A stretch of DNA of 64,000 bases, from the NCBI RefSeq assembly GCF_026781265.1, contig NZ_JAKUVC010000004.1, positions 124,001 through 188,000 on the forward strand. Reading direction: 5' to 3'. Shown piece after piece: positions 51,665-61,271 of this stretch. The notes under the pieces are model-generated. The model was not told the origin of the DNA, ran no database searches, and saw only the letters and a list, made by a program, of their open reading frames with translations. The position numbers and the translations under genes were made by a program. Position 1 is the stretch's first letter, and every line of letters starts with the position of its first letter. This DNA is from Streptococcus sanguinis. Its GTDB lineage: Bacteria > Bacillota > Bacilli > Lactobacillales > Streptococcaceae.

Positions 51665-52195
51665 TCCTTTGCTTTTCCCTCTGGAAGAAACCATGGTATC
51701 TAATTCCCAATGACCGAAATTTTGCCTGCCCTTCACTTCTTTAGGTCGTTTGGAAATAGGTTTACCAATAATGAATTTCCCTCTAGTCTCATGAGGTTCA
51801 CGTGTTTTACCTTTTCGTCTTAACGTCTCTACACTAACTTCGAGTTGGCCATTATATATCCAATTATAAATCGTTTTAAACGATACGATTGGCTTATTTT
51901 CGTACTGATAACGCCCATGAATCTGCTCGGGTGACCAAGATGCTTTTAAATGACGTTCTATATCTTTCTTCATCTGTGAAGTACATGCAGTTTTCCTTCC
52001 CTTAAGTCTAGATAATTCCTCATATTGCCTTTGTGCTTCTTCGGCAGAATATTTATTTGGACACCGTTTGATTTCTCGGCTAATTGATGAACGGTGAAAA
52101 CCTAACTTAGTTGCAATATAGGACAGATTAAAACCTGCTTCAAGATATGCTTCTATCTTTAGCCGATCAATTATGGTAATATGTAAGTAGCCCAT
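51665..52195 (-). pseudogene. IS30-family transposase, N-terminal part
   Basis: This encodes 177 residues: the HTH (LEAGFNLSYIATKLGFHRSS, ISREIKRCPNK), the linker SWSPEQIHGRY and HWELDTMVSSRGKSKG with the first DDE Asp. The frame then runs into the insert and stops after two foreign residues at 51656. The start at 52195 has AAGGAGA. Confidence 0.88.
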
Positions 52196-52309
52196 AGGAT
52201 CTCCTTGTGTCTGTTTGTGTGGTTACTTACAGTTTACACGATTTGAGAACCTATGGGTTTTTTGTTGCACTATATTTTACAATTTATCATAACAAAAGGA
52301 GACGGTGTC

Positions 52310-53759
52310 ATGAAAAAAGATCAGAACCAGCTAACTTGGCTGATGGTATCTCTGATTGCTTTTAATATGGTCTGGGGTCTGGGAAATGTGGTTAATAACT
52401 ACTCCCAGCAGGGCATTTCGGTAATTGTTTCTTGGATTCTTATCCTAGCTATTTACTTTATTCCCTATGCCCTCATCGTGGGGCAGCTAGGCTCGACTTT
52501 CAAGGAGAGCGGAGGCGATGTCAGCGACTGGGTGGAGAAGACCTCTACCAAGCGTCTGGCTTATTTTGCGGCCTGGACTTACTGGGTGGTGCATATTCCT
52601 TATCTGGCTCAGAAGCCGCAGGGAGTTTTAATTCCGCTAGGCTGGGCTATTCAGGGAAATGGAGACTTTTTGAGCAGTCTTGATATTCACTGGATCGTTA
52701 TTCTTAGCTTACTTATTTTCGGCGCCTTTCTCTACTTGTCCACCAAAGGCCTGTCCACGCTCAAGGTGATTGGGGGGGGCTGGCTGGTAGCGCTATGCTG
52801 ATTATGTCCTTCCTCTTTGTCCTCTTAGCGGTCGGGGCGCCTTTTATCAAACCTGATATGCAGTTTGCGACGGCCAATATGGATAAGCTCAGCACTTATA
52901 TTCCCAACTTTGATTTTTCTTATTTCACGACTATCTCCCTCTTAGTCTTTGCGGTCGGCGGGGCTGAGAAAATATCGCCTTACGTTAATCAAACACGCAA
53001 TCCAGCCAAGGAATTTCCAAAGGGAATGATTGTCATGGCTGTCATGGTTGGTGCATCTGCTATCCTAGGCTCTCTAGCTATGGGCATGCTTTTTGATGGC
53101 AGCAATATTCCTGAGGATCTGATGCGAAACGGTGCTTACCAAGCCTTCCAAAAGCTGGGCAACTATTGGGGCGTGGGCAATGTACTAGTAGTCATCTATG
53201 CTCTGACCAATATGGTTGGACAGATTGCTGCACTGGCTTTCTCTATTGATGCGCCTCTGCAAATCATGCTCAATAATGCTGATGAAGAGTTTGTCCCAAG
53301 TTGGCTGCGCAAGCGGACATCAAAAGGAGTCCTCATTAACGGTTACATCCTGACTGGGATTTTGGTTAGCTTACTAATTATTCTGCCTATCTTTGGAATC
53401 AAAGAAATTGACGGCCTGATCAAGTGGATGACCAATCTCAACTCCATTGTTATGCCCATGCGGTATCTCTGGGTATTCCTGGCCTACATGATGTTGAACA
53501 AGGCTTGGAAGAAGTACAAGGATGCCGAGTACAAGTTTACTAAAAATCCAAAAGTTGGCTTTGCCATCGGAGCTTGGTGCTTCCTCTTTACAGCCGTTGC
53601 CTGCATCTTAGGGATGGTTCCCAAAGTAGACTATGCAACAGATCCAGCTGGCTGGCATTCTCTCTCTTGACTAATATTTTGACCCCAATCGTCTTAATCA
53701 GTCTGGGTGTTATTCTGCCAATTTTAGCTAAGCGGGAAAAGAAACAGTCGCTCAAGTAG
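52310..53759 (+). pseudogene. APC-family amino-acid permease with two frameshifts in simple repeats
   Basis: Three frames join to one transporter of about 480 residues. The first (52310-52801) covers helices 1-5 and ends after a G8 tract at 52772-52779 (KVIGGG). The second (to 53670) resumes AGSAMLIMSFLFVLLAVGAP and covers helices 6-11, ending at DPAGWHSLS within a TCTCTCTC tract near 53662. The third (to 53759) reads TNILTPIVLISLGVILPILA. Loss of one CT, or gain or loss in the G tract, restores each join. It belongs to the glutamate/GABA antiporter-like branch. It is either a pseudogene or a phase-variable gene. Confidence 0.8.
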
Positions 53760-53798
53760 TGAGTGGATTATGTGAAAAATGATTGAAGTTTTTACTTC

Positions 53799-53829
53799 CC
53801 AGTCCTATCTGATGATAGGGCTGGTTTTT
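53799..53829 (+). terminator. Rho-independent terminator
   Basis: CCAGTCCTATC pairs with GATAGGGCTGG (one G-T pair) across a 4-nt loop, followed by five T. Confidence 0.88.
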
Positions 53830-53953
53830 CTGTGAAATGAGCTAGACTGCTCTGCTATTTTACTAAAAGGAAAAAAGAAAAATTTCAGTGATTTAACTAT
53901 ATAAAAATCACAAAATGTGGTAAAATAGTACAGATAAAATAAGGAGTGAAAAA

Positions 53954-54679
53954 ATGGTAGAACCTAAGTATAAGCGTATTTTGATTAAGTTGTCGGGTGA
54001 AGCTCTTGCTGGTGAAAAAGGCGTTGGTATTGATATTCAAACCGTTCAGAAGATGGCGGAAGAAATCAAAGAAGTTCACGATTTGGGTGTTCAGATTGCT
54101 CTAGTTATCGGAGGCGGAAACCTTTGGCGGGGTGAGCCGGCAGCAGAAGCGGGCATGGACCGCGTGCAGGCCGACTATACTGGTATGTTGGGCACTGTCA
54201 TGAATGCGCTGGTAATGGCGGATTCGCTGCAGCAAGTAGGTGTTGACACGCGCGTGCAGACAGCGATTGCTATGCAGCAAGTAGCTGAGCCTTACATCCG
54301 TGGTCGAGCCCTTCGCCATTTGGAAAAAGGCCGTATCGTAATTTTCGGTGCAGGTATTGGTTCTCCTTATTTTTCAACCGATACAACCGCTGCCTTGCGC
54401 TCAGCAGAGATTGAAGCAGATGCGATTCTCATGGCTAAAAATGGCGTGGACGGTGTCTATAATGCCGATCCTAAGAAGGACAAGACCGCTGTTAAGTTTG
54501 ATGAGCTGACCCACCGGGATGTCATCAGTAAGGGACTGCGGATTATGGACTCAACGGCTTCGACACTGTCTATGGATAATGACATTGACTTGGTTGTCTT
54601 TAATATGAACGAGCCAGGCAATATCAAACGCGTTGTTATCGGTGAGCAAATCGGAACAACAGTATCAAATAATTTATAA
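53954..54679 (+). CDS. pyrH: UMP kinase
   Basis: A 241-residue amino-acid-kinase-fold enzyme converting UMP to [20 protein letters not shown] and [10 protein letters not shown] form the phosphate-binding loops; [17 protein letters not shown] [20 protein letters not shown] and the C-terminal [12 protein letters not shown] fit PyrH. The start has AAGGAG. It forms the usual pyrH-frr pair. Confidence 0.97.
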
Positions 54680-54698
54680 GAACGGAGATTAGAAACTC

Positions 54699-55256
54699 AT
54701 GGCAAATGCAATTGTAGAAAAAGCAAAAGAAAGAATGACCCACTCGCACCAAAGTCTGGCTCGTGAATTTGGCAGCATCCGTGCAGGCCGTGCCAATGCC
54801 AGCCTTTTGGACCGCATCCATGTTGAGTACTATGGAGTAGAAACTCCGCTCAACCAAATCGCTTCAATTACGATTCCGGAAGCGCGTGTTCTTTTGGTGA
54901 CACCTTTTGACAAGTCTTCTATCAAGGACATTGAGCGTGCGCTCAACGCTTCTGACCTCGGGATTATGCCAGCAAGCGATGGCTCTGTGATTCGCCTGGT
55001 AATCCCAGCTCTGACAGAGGAAACTCGTCGGGACTTGGCTAAAGAAGTGAAAAAGGTCGGTGAAAATGCTAAAGTTGCCATCCGTAACATCCGCCGAGAT
55101 GCTATGGATGAAGCTAAGAAGCAGGAAAAGGCCAAAGAAATCACCGAAGATGACTTGAAGACCTTGGAAAAGGACATTCAAAAAGTAACGGACGATGCTG
55201 TCAAACATATCGATGAGATGACAGCAAATAAAGAAAAAGAACTTTTAGAAGTTTAA
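54699..55256 (+). CDS. frr: Ribosome recycling factor
   Basis: A 185-residue factor that, with EF-G, splits post-termination ribosomes. Full length, with [40 protein letters not shown] and [20 protein letters not shown], and the long three-helix arms at both ends. It lies 19 nt after pyrH. Confidence 0.98.
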   Translation: MANAIVEKAKERMTHSHQSLAREFGSIRAGRANASLLDRIHVEYYGVETPLNQIASITIPEARVLLVTPFDKSSIKDIERALNASDLGIMPASDGSVIRLVIPALTEETRRDLAKEVKKVGENAKVAIRNIRRDAMDEAKKQEKAKEITEDDLKTLEKDIQKVTDDAVKHIDEMTANKEKELLEV

Positions 55257-55274
55257 CATTTTTATCAGAATCAA

Positions 55275-55307
55275 AACTCAGTTGGCTTTGGCTGACTGAG
55301 TTGTTTT
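55275..55307 (+). terminator. Probable terminator after frr
   Basis: AACTCAGT pairs with ACTGAGTT across a 12-nt loop, followed by GTTTTAAC. Confidence 0.65.
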
Positions 55308-55360
55308 AACATCAAAAATCCTTGCCCGGTTTGAAGAAGCAAGGTAGAAAATAGGTCTAT

Positions 55361-56215
55361 ATGAATACAAATCTTGCCAGCTTCATCGTGGGTATCATCA
55401 CGGATGAAAATGATCGCTTTTACTTTGTTCAAAAGGACGGTCAGGTTTACGCTCTTTCTAAGGAAGAGGGAGCGTATGAGCTAGGTCAGTCTGTCAAGGG
55501 CTTTGCCTACAGCGATATGAAACAGAAGCTTCGCCTGACAACTCTTGAAGTTACAGCTACCCAAGACCAGTTTGGCTGGGGAACGGTAACAGAGGTCCGC
55601 AAGGATCTGGGAGTCTTTGTCGATACCGGTCTGCCAGATAAGCAAATCGTGGTATCGCTGGACATCTTGCCAGAAATCAAGGAACTCTGGCCTAAGAAGG
55701 GTGACCGCCTTTATATCCGTCTAGATGTGGACAAGAAAGATCGCATCTGGGGCCAACTGGCTTATCAAGAGGATTTCCAGCGTCTGGCTCGTCCAGCCTA
55801 CAATAACATGCAGAATCAAAACTGGCCAGCCATTGTTTATCGGCTCAAGCTTTCTGGCACTTTTGTCTACCTGCCGGAGAATAATATGCTGGGCTTCATT
55901 CATCCGAGCGAGCGCTATGCAGAGCCACGTCTCGGGCAAGTCTTGGACGCACGGGTAATTGGCTTCCGTGAAGTAGACCGCACGCTTAATCTCTCCCTTA
56001 AGCCTCGCTCCTTTGAAATGCTGGAAAATGATGCTCAGATGATTCTGACCTATCTGGAAAGCAATGGCGGCTTCATGACCTTGAACGATAAGTCTTCACC
56101 AGACGACATCAAGGCGACCTTTGGCATTTCCAAAGGCCAGTTTAAAAAAGCTCTAGGTGGGCTGATGAAAGCTGGTAAAATCAAGCAGGACCCAACTGGA
56201 ACGGAGTTGGTGTGA
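55361..56215 (+). CDS. cvfB: CvfB-type S1-domain RNA-binding protein
   Basis: A 284-residue protein of the CvfB/YitL family: S1-type beta-barrels (about 1-215; for example VDTGLPDKQIVVSLDILPEI and LGFIHPSERYAEPRLGQVLD) and a C-terminal winged helix (about 225-284, GGFMTLNDKSSPDDIKATFG). In Staphylococcus and Streptococcus CvfB affects virulence gene expression through RNA binding. The ribosome-binding site is weak. Confidence 0.9.
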   Translation: MNTNLASFIVGIITDENDRFYFVQKDGQVYALSKEEGAYELGQSVKGFAYSDMKQKLRLTTLEVTATQDQFGWGTVTEVRKDLGVFVDTGLPDKQIVVSLDILPEIKELWPKKGDRLYIRLDVDKKDRIWGQLAYQEDFQRLARPAYNNMQNQNWPAIVYRLKLSGTFVYLPENNMLGFIHPSERYAEPRLGQVLDARVIGFREVDRTLNLSLKPRSFEMLENDAQMILTYLESNGGFMTLNDKSSPDDIKATFGISKGQFKKALGGLMKAGKIKQDPTGTELV

Positions 56216-56283
56216 GGATAAAGAATCACGTATCTAGAGCTGATGCTTGGAAGAATACAATCTTAAAGAAATGAAAGGAACCT

Positions 56284-56499
56284 ATGAGAAAATCTTTTTA
56301 CAGCTGGCTGATGACAGAGCGCAATCCTAAGAGTAAGGAGCCCAAGGCTATTTTGGCGGACTTAGCTTTTCAGGATACAGCCTTTCCCAAGCATACGGAT
56401 GATTTTGATGAGGTCAGTCGTTTTCTGGAGGAGCATGCAAATTTTTCCTTTAACCTTGGTGAGTTCGATGCTATTTGGGAAGAGTATCAGGCCCATTAA
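56284..56499 (+). CDS. yozE: YozE / UPF0346 family protein
   Basis: A 71-residue helical protein with the SAM-like YozE fold, recognised from [40 protein letters not shown] and the C-terminus [15 protein letters not shown]. Its function is unknown, but it is regularly encoded after cvfB. AAAGGAA lies upstream. Confidence 0.92.
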
Positions 56500-56589
56500 G
56501 TGGATAGTGGCTAGGGATAGTCATTTTCTGCTTGCTTTGATATAATGAAGGTAATTCATTCAAAAAAATAAAATAGAGAGGTTCTTTGT

Positions 56590-57579
56590 TTGCAGGAACA
56601 TTCAGTAGAATTAAAACTGGGCCATCCAGATGATGCCTTTCATCTCTTTGGCTCTAATGAACGCCATCTGCGCCTAATGGAGCAGGAATTGAAGGTCACC
56701 ATCCATGCCCGAACCGAGATTGTGCAGATTTTGGGCACAAAGGCTGCCTGCGAGGAGACTCGACAGGTCATTCAGGCTCTGTTGGTCTTGGTCAATCGTG
56801 GCATGACCATCGGTACTCCCGATGTTGTGACAGCCATTACCATGGTCAAAAATGATGAAATTGATAAGTTTGTAGCTCTTTACGAAGAAGAGATTATCAA
56901 GGACAGCTATGGCAAGCCGATTCGGGTCAAGACACTTGGTCAGAAAATCTATGTAGACAGCGTTAAAAATCATGATATCGTCTTTGGGATCGGGCCGGCT
57001 GGAACAGGGAAGACCTTTCTGGCGGTGACCTTGGCGGTGACAGCTCTCAAGCGTGGGCAGGTCAAGCGAATTATCTTGACGCGGCCGGCAGTAGAAGCTG
57101 GTGAGAGTTTGGGTTTTCTGCCTGGTGACCTTAAGGAAAAGGTTGATCCATATCTGCGTCCGGTCTATGATGCCTTGTATCAGATTTTGGGCAAGGACCA
57201 GACAACGCGCCTTATGGAGCGAGAAATCATTGAGATTGCGCCCCTAGCCTATATGCGGGGGCGGACGCTGGATGATGCCTTTGTGATTCTGGACGAGGCA
57301 CAGAATACTACCATCATGCAGATGAAGATGTTTCTGACACGTCTCGGCTTTCAGTCCAAGATGATTGTCAATGGAGATATTAGCCAGATTGACCTGCCTC
57401 GCAATGTTAAGTCCGGCCTCATTGATGCTCAGGAGAAATTGAAGAACATCTCCCAGATTGACTTTGTCCATTTCTCAGCTAAGGATGTCGTTCGTCATCC
57501 AGTGGTGGCGGAGATTATTCGGGCTTATGAACCAACTCCTGTTAAAGAAGCTACAACTGAGCCAGAAGAAATGGAATAA
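56590..57579 (+). CDS. phoH: PhoH-family ATPase/RNase
   Basis: A 329-residue P-loop ATPase. Walker A GPAGTGKTFLA, Walker B VILDEAQNTT, and the sensor segment TRLGFQSKMIVNGDISQIDL are all present, with an N-terminal KH-like region (about 1-90). PhoH proteins are linked to RNA processing and to YbeY. The start is a TTG at 56590 after GAGAGG at 8-nt spacing. The PhoH-YbeY-era genes are usually adjacent in streptococci; here a cassette, ald, an acetyltransferase and a tRNA gene separate them. Confidence 0.92.
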   Translation: MQEHSVELKLGHPDDAFHLFGSNERHLRLMEQELKVTIHARTEIVQILGTKAACEETRQVIQALLVLVNRGMTIGTPDVVTAITMVKNDEIDKFVALYEEEIIKDSYGKPIRVKTLGQKIYVDSVKNHDIVFGIGPAGTGKTFLAVTLAVTALKRGQVKRIILTRPAVEAGESLGFLPGDLKEKVDPYLRPVYDALYQILGKDQTTRLMEREIIEIAPLAYMRGRTLDDAFVILDEAQNTTIMQMKMFLTRLGFQSKMIVNGDISQIDLPRNVKSGLIDAQEKLKNISQIDFVHFSAKDVVRHPVVAEIIRAYEPTPVKEATTEPEEME

Positions 57580-57686
57580 GAGAACTAGATATCAGTTTAC
57601 GTCAGCCATGATATAGAATTTTTAAGGCTTATAAAATGATTAAAATTTATTATCTAGGAAGATAAAATTTTAAAAAGAGGTAGAAG

Positions 57687-57971
57687 ATGGATTGGTATGA
57701 TTATATGATTAGTGCTTCGAGGCAATCAAGGTTTAACGCCAGTCATTGGTTTCGTTACCTTAGAAAGGTTATTTTTGAAGATAGTTCTTATTTGACTGAC
57801 AAAGATGTGGAACGTTTGTTGGCTTCAAAAGAGTTGACAGATTTTCAAAAGGTTAGTCTGAAATATGCTCTACAAGAACACACTCTAACGCATGAGTATG
57901 TAGTTTCTTTAAACAAACCTGCTAAGTTAACAAATGTTCAAGAGCTGATGGAGAGATATAAGCATGGATAA
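57687..57971 (+). CDS. Hypothetical protein, partner of the nucleotidyltransferase-like gene
   Basis: A 94-residue soluble protein with many aromatic and charged residues at the start (DWYDYMISASRQSRFNASHW) and helical segments such as KDVERLLASKELTDFQKVSL. No family is recognised. AAAGAGG precedes the start. It overlaps the next gene by 8 nt, so the two are translated together and are likely to act as a pair. Confidence 0.6.
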   Translation: MDWYDYMISASRQSRFNASHWFRYLRKVIFEDSSYLTDKDVERLLASKELTDFQKVSLKYALQEHTLTHEYVVSLNKPAKLTNVQELMERYKHG

Positions 57972-58521
57972 AATCAAACCAGTTTTTGAAGCCTTAAATC
58001 AAGAATTGGCCCAAGCTAACCTTACTTTGACTATTATCTGTGTTGGGGGCTATGTCTTGGAACATCATGGCTTGCGAGCAACGCAAGATGTAGATGCTTT
58101 TTACCAAGAAAACCAAAAAATCAATGAGATTATTGCGAAAGTTGGACGACAATTTAATCTCAATACTCATGAAGAACTTTGGCTCAATAATAATGTAGCG
58201 AGCATGAACAAGCAACCAGCGGTTGACTTATGTGAGACCTTGTATACTTTTAGTCATTTAACGGTTTTAATGGTCCCGATTGAATATGTTCTAGGGATGA
58301 AAATGATCAGCATTAGAGAACAGGATTTGAAAGACATCGGAGCTATTATCAAATACAAAGATTTTCATTCCCCATTCAATACCTTTGAGGACCTGAGGAA
58401 ATTGGGCTTTGATACGATTGATTTTTCTGTTCTTTTAGAAGGTTTTAGTCATGCCTATGGTATGGAATGGCTAGAGGAATTTTTCAAAGAAAATCAAGAA
58501 AAGCTAAAGGGGTATTACTAA
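57964..58521 (+). CDS. Nucleotidyltransferase-fold protein (DUF6036-like)
   Basis: A 185-residue protein whose N-terminal half has ICVGGYVLEHHGLRATQDVD, the Gly-Gly / Arg-x-Thr-x-Asp-hydrophobic-Asp pattern of nucleotidyltransferases of the AbiEii/MNT type, with a later conserved VLGMKMISIREQDLKDIGAI. The catalytic-type Asp pair is Asp-Val-Asp. Proteins of this kind often form toxin-antitoxin or phage-defence pairs; here the partner would be the upstream 94-residue protein. This is inference. Confidence 0.68.
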   Translation: MDKIKPVFEALNQELAQANLTLTIICVGGYVLEHHGLRATQDVDAFYQENQKINEIIAKVGRQFNLNTHEELWLNNNVASMNKQPAVDLCETLYTFSHLTVLMVPIEYVLGMKMISIREQDLKDIGAIIKYKDFHSPFNTFEDLRKLGFDTIDFSVLLEGFSHAYGMEWLEEFFKENQEKLKGYY

Positions 58522-58553
58522 AGAAAGCTTTGATTTTTATCTAATAACATACG

Positions 58554-58584
58554 AAAAGAGCAGATTTATTTCTGCTCTTTTTTG
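58554..58584. terminator. Bidirectional terminator
   Basis: AAAAGAGCAGA pairs perfectly with TCTGCTCTTTT over a 6-nt loop, flanked by T/A runs. It separates the convergent cassette and ald. Confidence 0.9.
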
Positions 58585-58615
58585 TAGGATTAATTTTAAA
58601 AGTCGAAATTTTCAA

Positions 58616-59728
58616 CTAAACGAGTTCGTCAATAGAAGTGTAATCCTTGTCTAGGCCTTCTGCAACTGGCTGGCTGGTGATATGACCTTGGTAAGTCGTT
58701 ACACCTTGGCGCAGGCCTTGGTCATCTGCAATGGCTTGCTTGAAGCCTTTCCCTGCCAAAGCCTCCACATAAGGAAGAGTGACATTGGTCAGGGCGATGG
58801 TAGAAGTGCGGGCTACAGCACCTGGGATATTGGCTACTGCATAATGGAGGACACCGTGTTTTTCATAGACAGGCTCGGTGTGGGTCGTCACTCGGTCGGC
58901 TGTTTCAATAACACCACCTTGGTCAACGGCTACGTCTACAATGACAGAGCCTGGACGCATTTGCTTAACCATGTCGTCTGTTACTAGTTTCGGAGCCTTG
59001 GCACCAGGGATAAGAACAGCACCGATTACGACATCTGCTTCTCGAACGCTGGCTTCGATATTGAAAGGATTGGACATGAGGGTCTGGATTTGATGACCGA
59101 AGACATCTTCTAGGACAGACAGACGCTTAGCGCTGATATCCAGAATAGTCACTTGAGCTCCCAATCCTAGAGCGATACGAGCGGCATGAGTTCCTACAAC
59201 ACCACCACCGATAATGGTGACTTTTCCTTTAGGGACGCCCGGTACACCACCGAGGAGTACGCCAGATCCGCCTTCTCTCTTAGTCAAGAAGTGGGCACCG
59301 ATTTGGACAGCCATCCGGCCAGCTACCTCACTCATAGGTACCAAGAGTGGCAGTTGTCCATCTTGATCACGAACAGTTTCGTAGGCCAGACCGGTTGTCT
59401 TAGCACTAGTCATAGCATCTGCTAGCTCAGGAGCGGCAGCCATATGCAGGTAGGTAAAGAGCAAGAGGTCATCACGGAGGAAGCCATATTCAGCTGCCAG
59501 AGGTTCTTTGACCTTGACCACTAGCTCAGCTGCCCACGCTTCTGCAGCAGTAGGGACGATTTTTGCACCTTGCTTTTCATAGTCTGCATCGGCAAAGCCA
59601 GATCCCAGACCAGCATCTGTCTCAATCAGAACTTCATGGCCTTTGCCAACGAGACTATGAACACCAGCTGGTGTCAGAGCGACGCGATTTTCATTGTTTT
59701 TGATTTCTTTTGGAATACCGATTAACAT
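58616..59728 (-). CDS. ald: Alanine dehydrogenase
   Basis: A 370-residue enzyme for NAD-dependent interconversion of L-alanine and pyruvate plus ammonia. Family features are [20 protein letters not shown] at the N-terminus, FTYLHMAA, the NAD-binding [20 protein letters not shown] and [16 protein letters not shown]. Full length. On the minus strand, alone between two terminators/promoters. Confidence 0.96.
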   Translation of the reverse strand: MLIGIPKEIKNNENRVALTPAGVHSLVGKGHEVLIETDAGLGSGFADADYEKQGAKIVPTAAEAWAAELVVKVKEPLAAEYGFLRDDLLLFTYLHMAAAPELADAMTSAKTTGLAYETVRDQDGQLPLLVPMSEVAGRMAVQIGAHFLTKREGGSGVLLGGVPGVPKGKVTIIGGGVVGTHAARIALGLGAQVTILDISAKRLSVLEDVFGHQIQTLMSNPFNIEASVREADVVIGAVLIPGAKAPKLVTDDMVKQMRPGSVIVDVAVDQGGVIETADRVTTHTEPVYEKHGVLHYAVANIPGAVARTSTIALTNVTLPYVEALAGKGFKQAIADDQGLRQGVTTYQGHITSQPVAEGLDKDYTSIDELV

Positions 59729-59858
59729 AAAAAATATGCTCCTTTTTTAAGATGTTTTTATTGTATAGGAAAATAATTTAAAAATCAAGAAAAAATCAGA
59801 GCGGTTTGCTTTCATAAGTGAATTGTGCTATTCTGTTAAGAAAATCTAGGAGGTTCTG

Positions 59859-60428
59859 ATGGAAAATATCTATGTCAAGCTGGCCCGTCATCTTAGACTA
59901 GAAACTGAGCGGCTGATTCTGCGTCCCGTAACCTTGGATGATGCCCCAGCGATGTTTGAATACGCTTCGGATACGGAAAATACTCGCTATACTTTTGAGA
60001 GAAATAAAAGCCTGGAAGAAACACGCAATAATATCGCTCTCTTTTATCTGGCCAATCCTCTGGGGCGCTGGGGGATAGAAGTGAAGGATAGCGGCAAATT
60101 CATTGGGACTATTGACCTGCATAAGATCAGGCTGGATTTGAAAACGGCGGCTATCGGCTATGTAATCAATAAAAAATACTGGAATCAGGGCTATACGACA
60201 GAGGCCAATCGCGCAGTCATCAAGCTGGCTTTTGAGGAAATCGGGATGAATAAACTTCTTGCCTTGCACGATGTAGACAATCCAGCATCTGGCAGGGTTA
60301 TGGTCAAGTCTGGCATGAAATATTCCCACGAAGAGCCTTACGCATCACTAGATAAGCATGAGAAAGGCCGCATTGTGACGCGAGTGCATTACTATCTGAC
60401 TATGGAAGATTATTTTGCAAAAAAATGA
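59859..60428 (+). CDS. GNAT acetyltransferase, RimJ/RimL type
   Basis: A 189-residue acetyltransferase. The N-terminus LETERLILRPVTLDDAPAMF, the cofactor motif AIGYVINKKYWNQGYTTEAN and NPASGRVMVKSGMKYSHEEP are typical of the ribosomal-protein-alanine acetyltransferase group (Acetyltransf_3). The site is TAGGAGG at good spacing. The substrate is unknown. Confidence 0.85.
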   Translation: MENIYVKLARHLRLETERLILRPVTLDDAPAMFEYASDTENTRYTFERNKSLEETRNNIALFYLANPLGRWGIEVKDSGKFIGTIDLHKIRLDLKTAAIGYVINKKYWNQGYTTEANRAVIKLAFEEIGMNKLLALHDVDNPASGRVMVKSGMKYSHEEPYASLDKHEKGRIVTRVHYYLTMEDYFAKK

Positions 60429-60437
60429 GAAAGGATA

Positions 60438-60466
60438 TTGACAAGCACCTATCTACATGATATATT
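60438..60466 (+). promoter_or_regulatory. Promoter of the tRNA-Thr gene
   Basis: TTGACA, 17 nt, TATATT, ending 10 nt before the tRNA. It overlaps the region just after the acetyltransferase stop codon. Confidence 0.85.
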
Positions 60467-60476
60467 AGATAGGTAC

Positions 60477-60549
60477 GCTGATTTAGCTCAGTTGGCAGAG
60501 CGCATCCATGGTAAGGATGAGGTCGCCGGTTCGATCCCGGCAATTAGCA
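60477..60549 (+). tRNA. tRNA-Thr (anticodon GGT)
   Basis: A 73-nt cloverleaf: acceptor GCTGATT / AATTAGC (one G-T pair), D arm with AGCTCAGTTGGCAGAGC, anticodon stem CATCC / GGATG with loop ATGGTAA (anticodon GGT), T arm GCCGGTTCGATCCCGGC, discriminator A. CCA is not encoded. It reads ACC and ACU codons. Confidence 0.95.
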
Positions 60550-60560
60550 TCTTGTAGGAC

Positions 60561-60590
60561 AAGGTTGGGTTTTCCCAGCCTTTTCTTTTT
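60561..60590 (+). terminator. Terminator of the tRNA transcript
   Basis: AAGGTTGGG pairs with CCCAGCCTT (one G-T pair) over TTTT, followed by TTCTTTTT. The stretch 60591-60773 holds a probable ybeY promoter (TATAAT at 60740) and no gene. Confidence 0.88.
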
Positions 60591-60773
60591 GTCAATGATA
60601 GCAGGTAGTGAAAGGCAAAGTTTTAGGAGGGAAAAAATTAAAATAGCTGTTTTTGTCTTTGCGGTGAGAGGTTGACAAATCTGCTCTGCTATTTTCCAAA
60701 ACCCTGCCCTTGGGCTCCCTAAAGTGAGTCAAAATATGATATAATGAGGTAATACTAGCAAAGCGGGTAAGAT

Positions 60774-61271
60774 ATGTATATCGAAATGGTAGATGAGACG
60801 GGTCAGGTTTCGGAAGAGATTCTTAAACAGACTCAGGAAATTTTGGAGTTTGCGGCCCAGAAAACGTGCAAGGAAAATAAGGAAATGGCTGTGACTTTTG
60901 TCAGCAATGCGCGCAGTCATGAACTCAACTTAGAATATAGAGATACGGATCGGCCGACGGATGTGATCAGCTTGGAATACAAGCCTGAGCTGGACATCGC
61001 TGTTGACGAAGAGGATTTGCTGGACCATCCTGAGCTAGCTGAGATGTTGGAGGATTTTGACGCCTATATCGGCGAGCTGTTCATTTCAGTGGACAAGGCG
61101 CGTGAGCAGGCTGAAGAATACGGCCACAGCTTTGAGCGGGAGATGGGCTTTTTGGCAGTGCATGGTTTTCTGCATATCAACGGCTATGATCACTATACGC
61201 CGGAAGAAGAAGCAGAAATGTTTGGATTACAGGAAGAAATTTTAACTGCTTATGGACTCACAAGGAAATAA
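60774..61271 (+). CDS. ybeY: YbeY, rRNA maturation endoribonuclease
   Basis: A 165-residue zinc metalloprotein for 16S rRNA 3'-end maturation and ribosome quality control. The metal-binding motif is [11 protein letters not shown], and [18 protein letters not shown] is the conserved loop. It overlaps dgkA by 20 nt in a ybeY-dgkA-era operon. Confidence 0.96.
   Translation: MYIEMVDETGQVSEEILKQTQEILEFAAQKTCKENKEMAVTFVSNARSHELNLEYRDTDRPTDVISLEYKPELDIAVDEEDLLDHPELAEMLEDFDAYIGELFISVDKAREQAEEYGHSFEREMGFLAVHGFLHINGYDHYTPEEEAEMFGLQEEILTAYGLTRK

Larger units (their letters stand above)
48919..52285 (-). mobile_element. IS30-family element interrupted by a 2.3-kb insert
   Basis: The ends are imperfect inverted repeats: AAATTGCAATAAAAAGTGCA on the left and AAATTGTAAAATATAGTGCA (minus strand) on the right, both continuing ACAAA, flanked by AT. 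Taking out 49351-51669 leaves about 1.05 kb with one uninterrupted 310-codon transposase on the minus strand, a normal IS30-family size. The insert is flanked by a 5-6 bp duplication (ATCCTT). The element cannot make an intact transposase. Confidence 0.82.
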
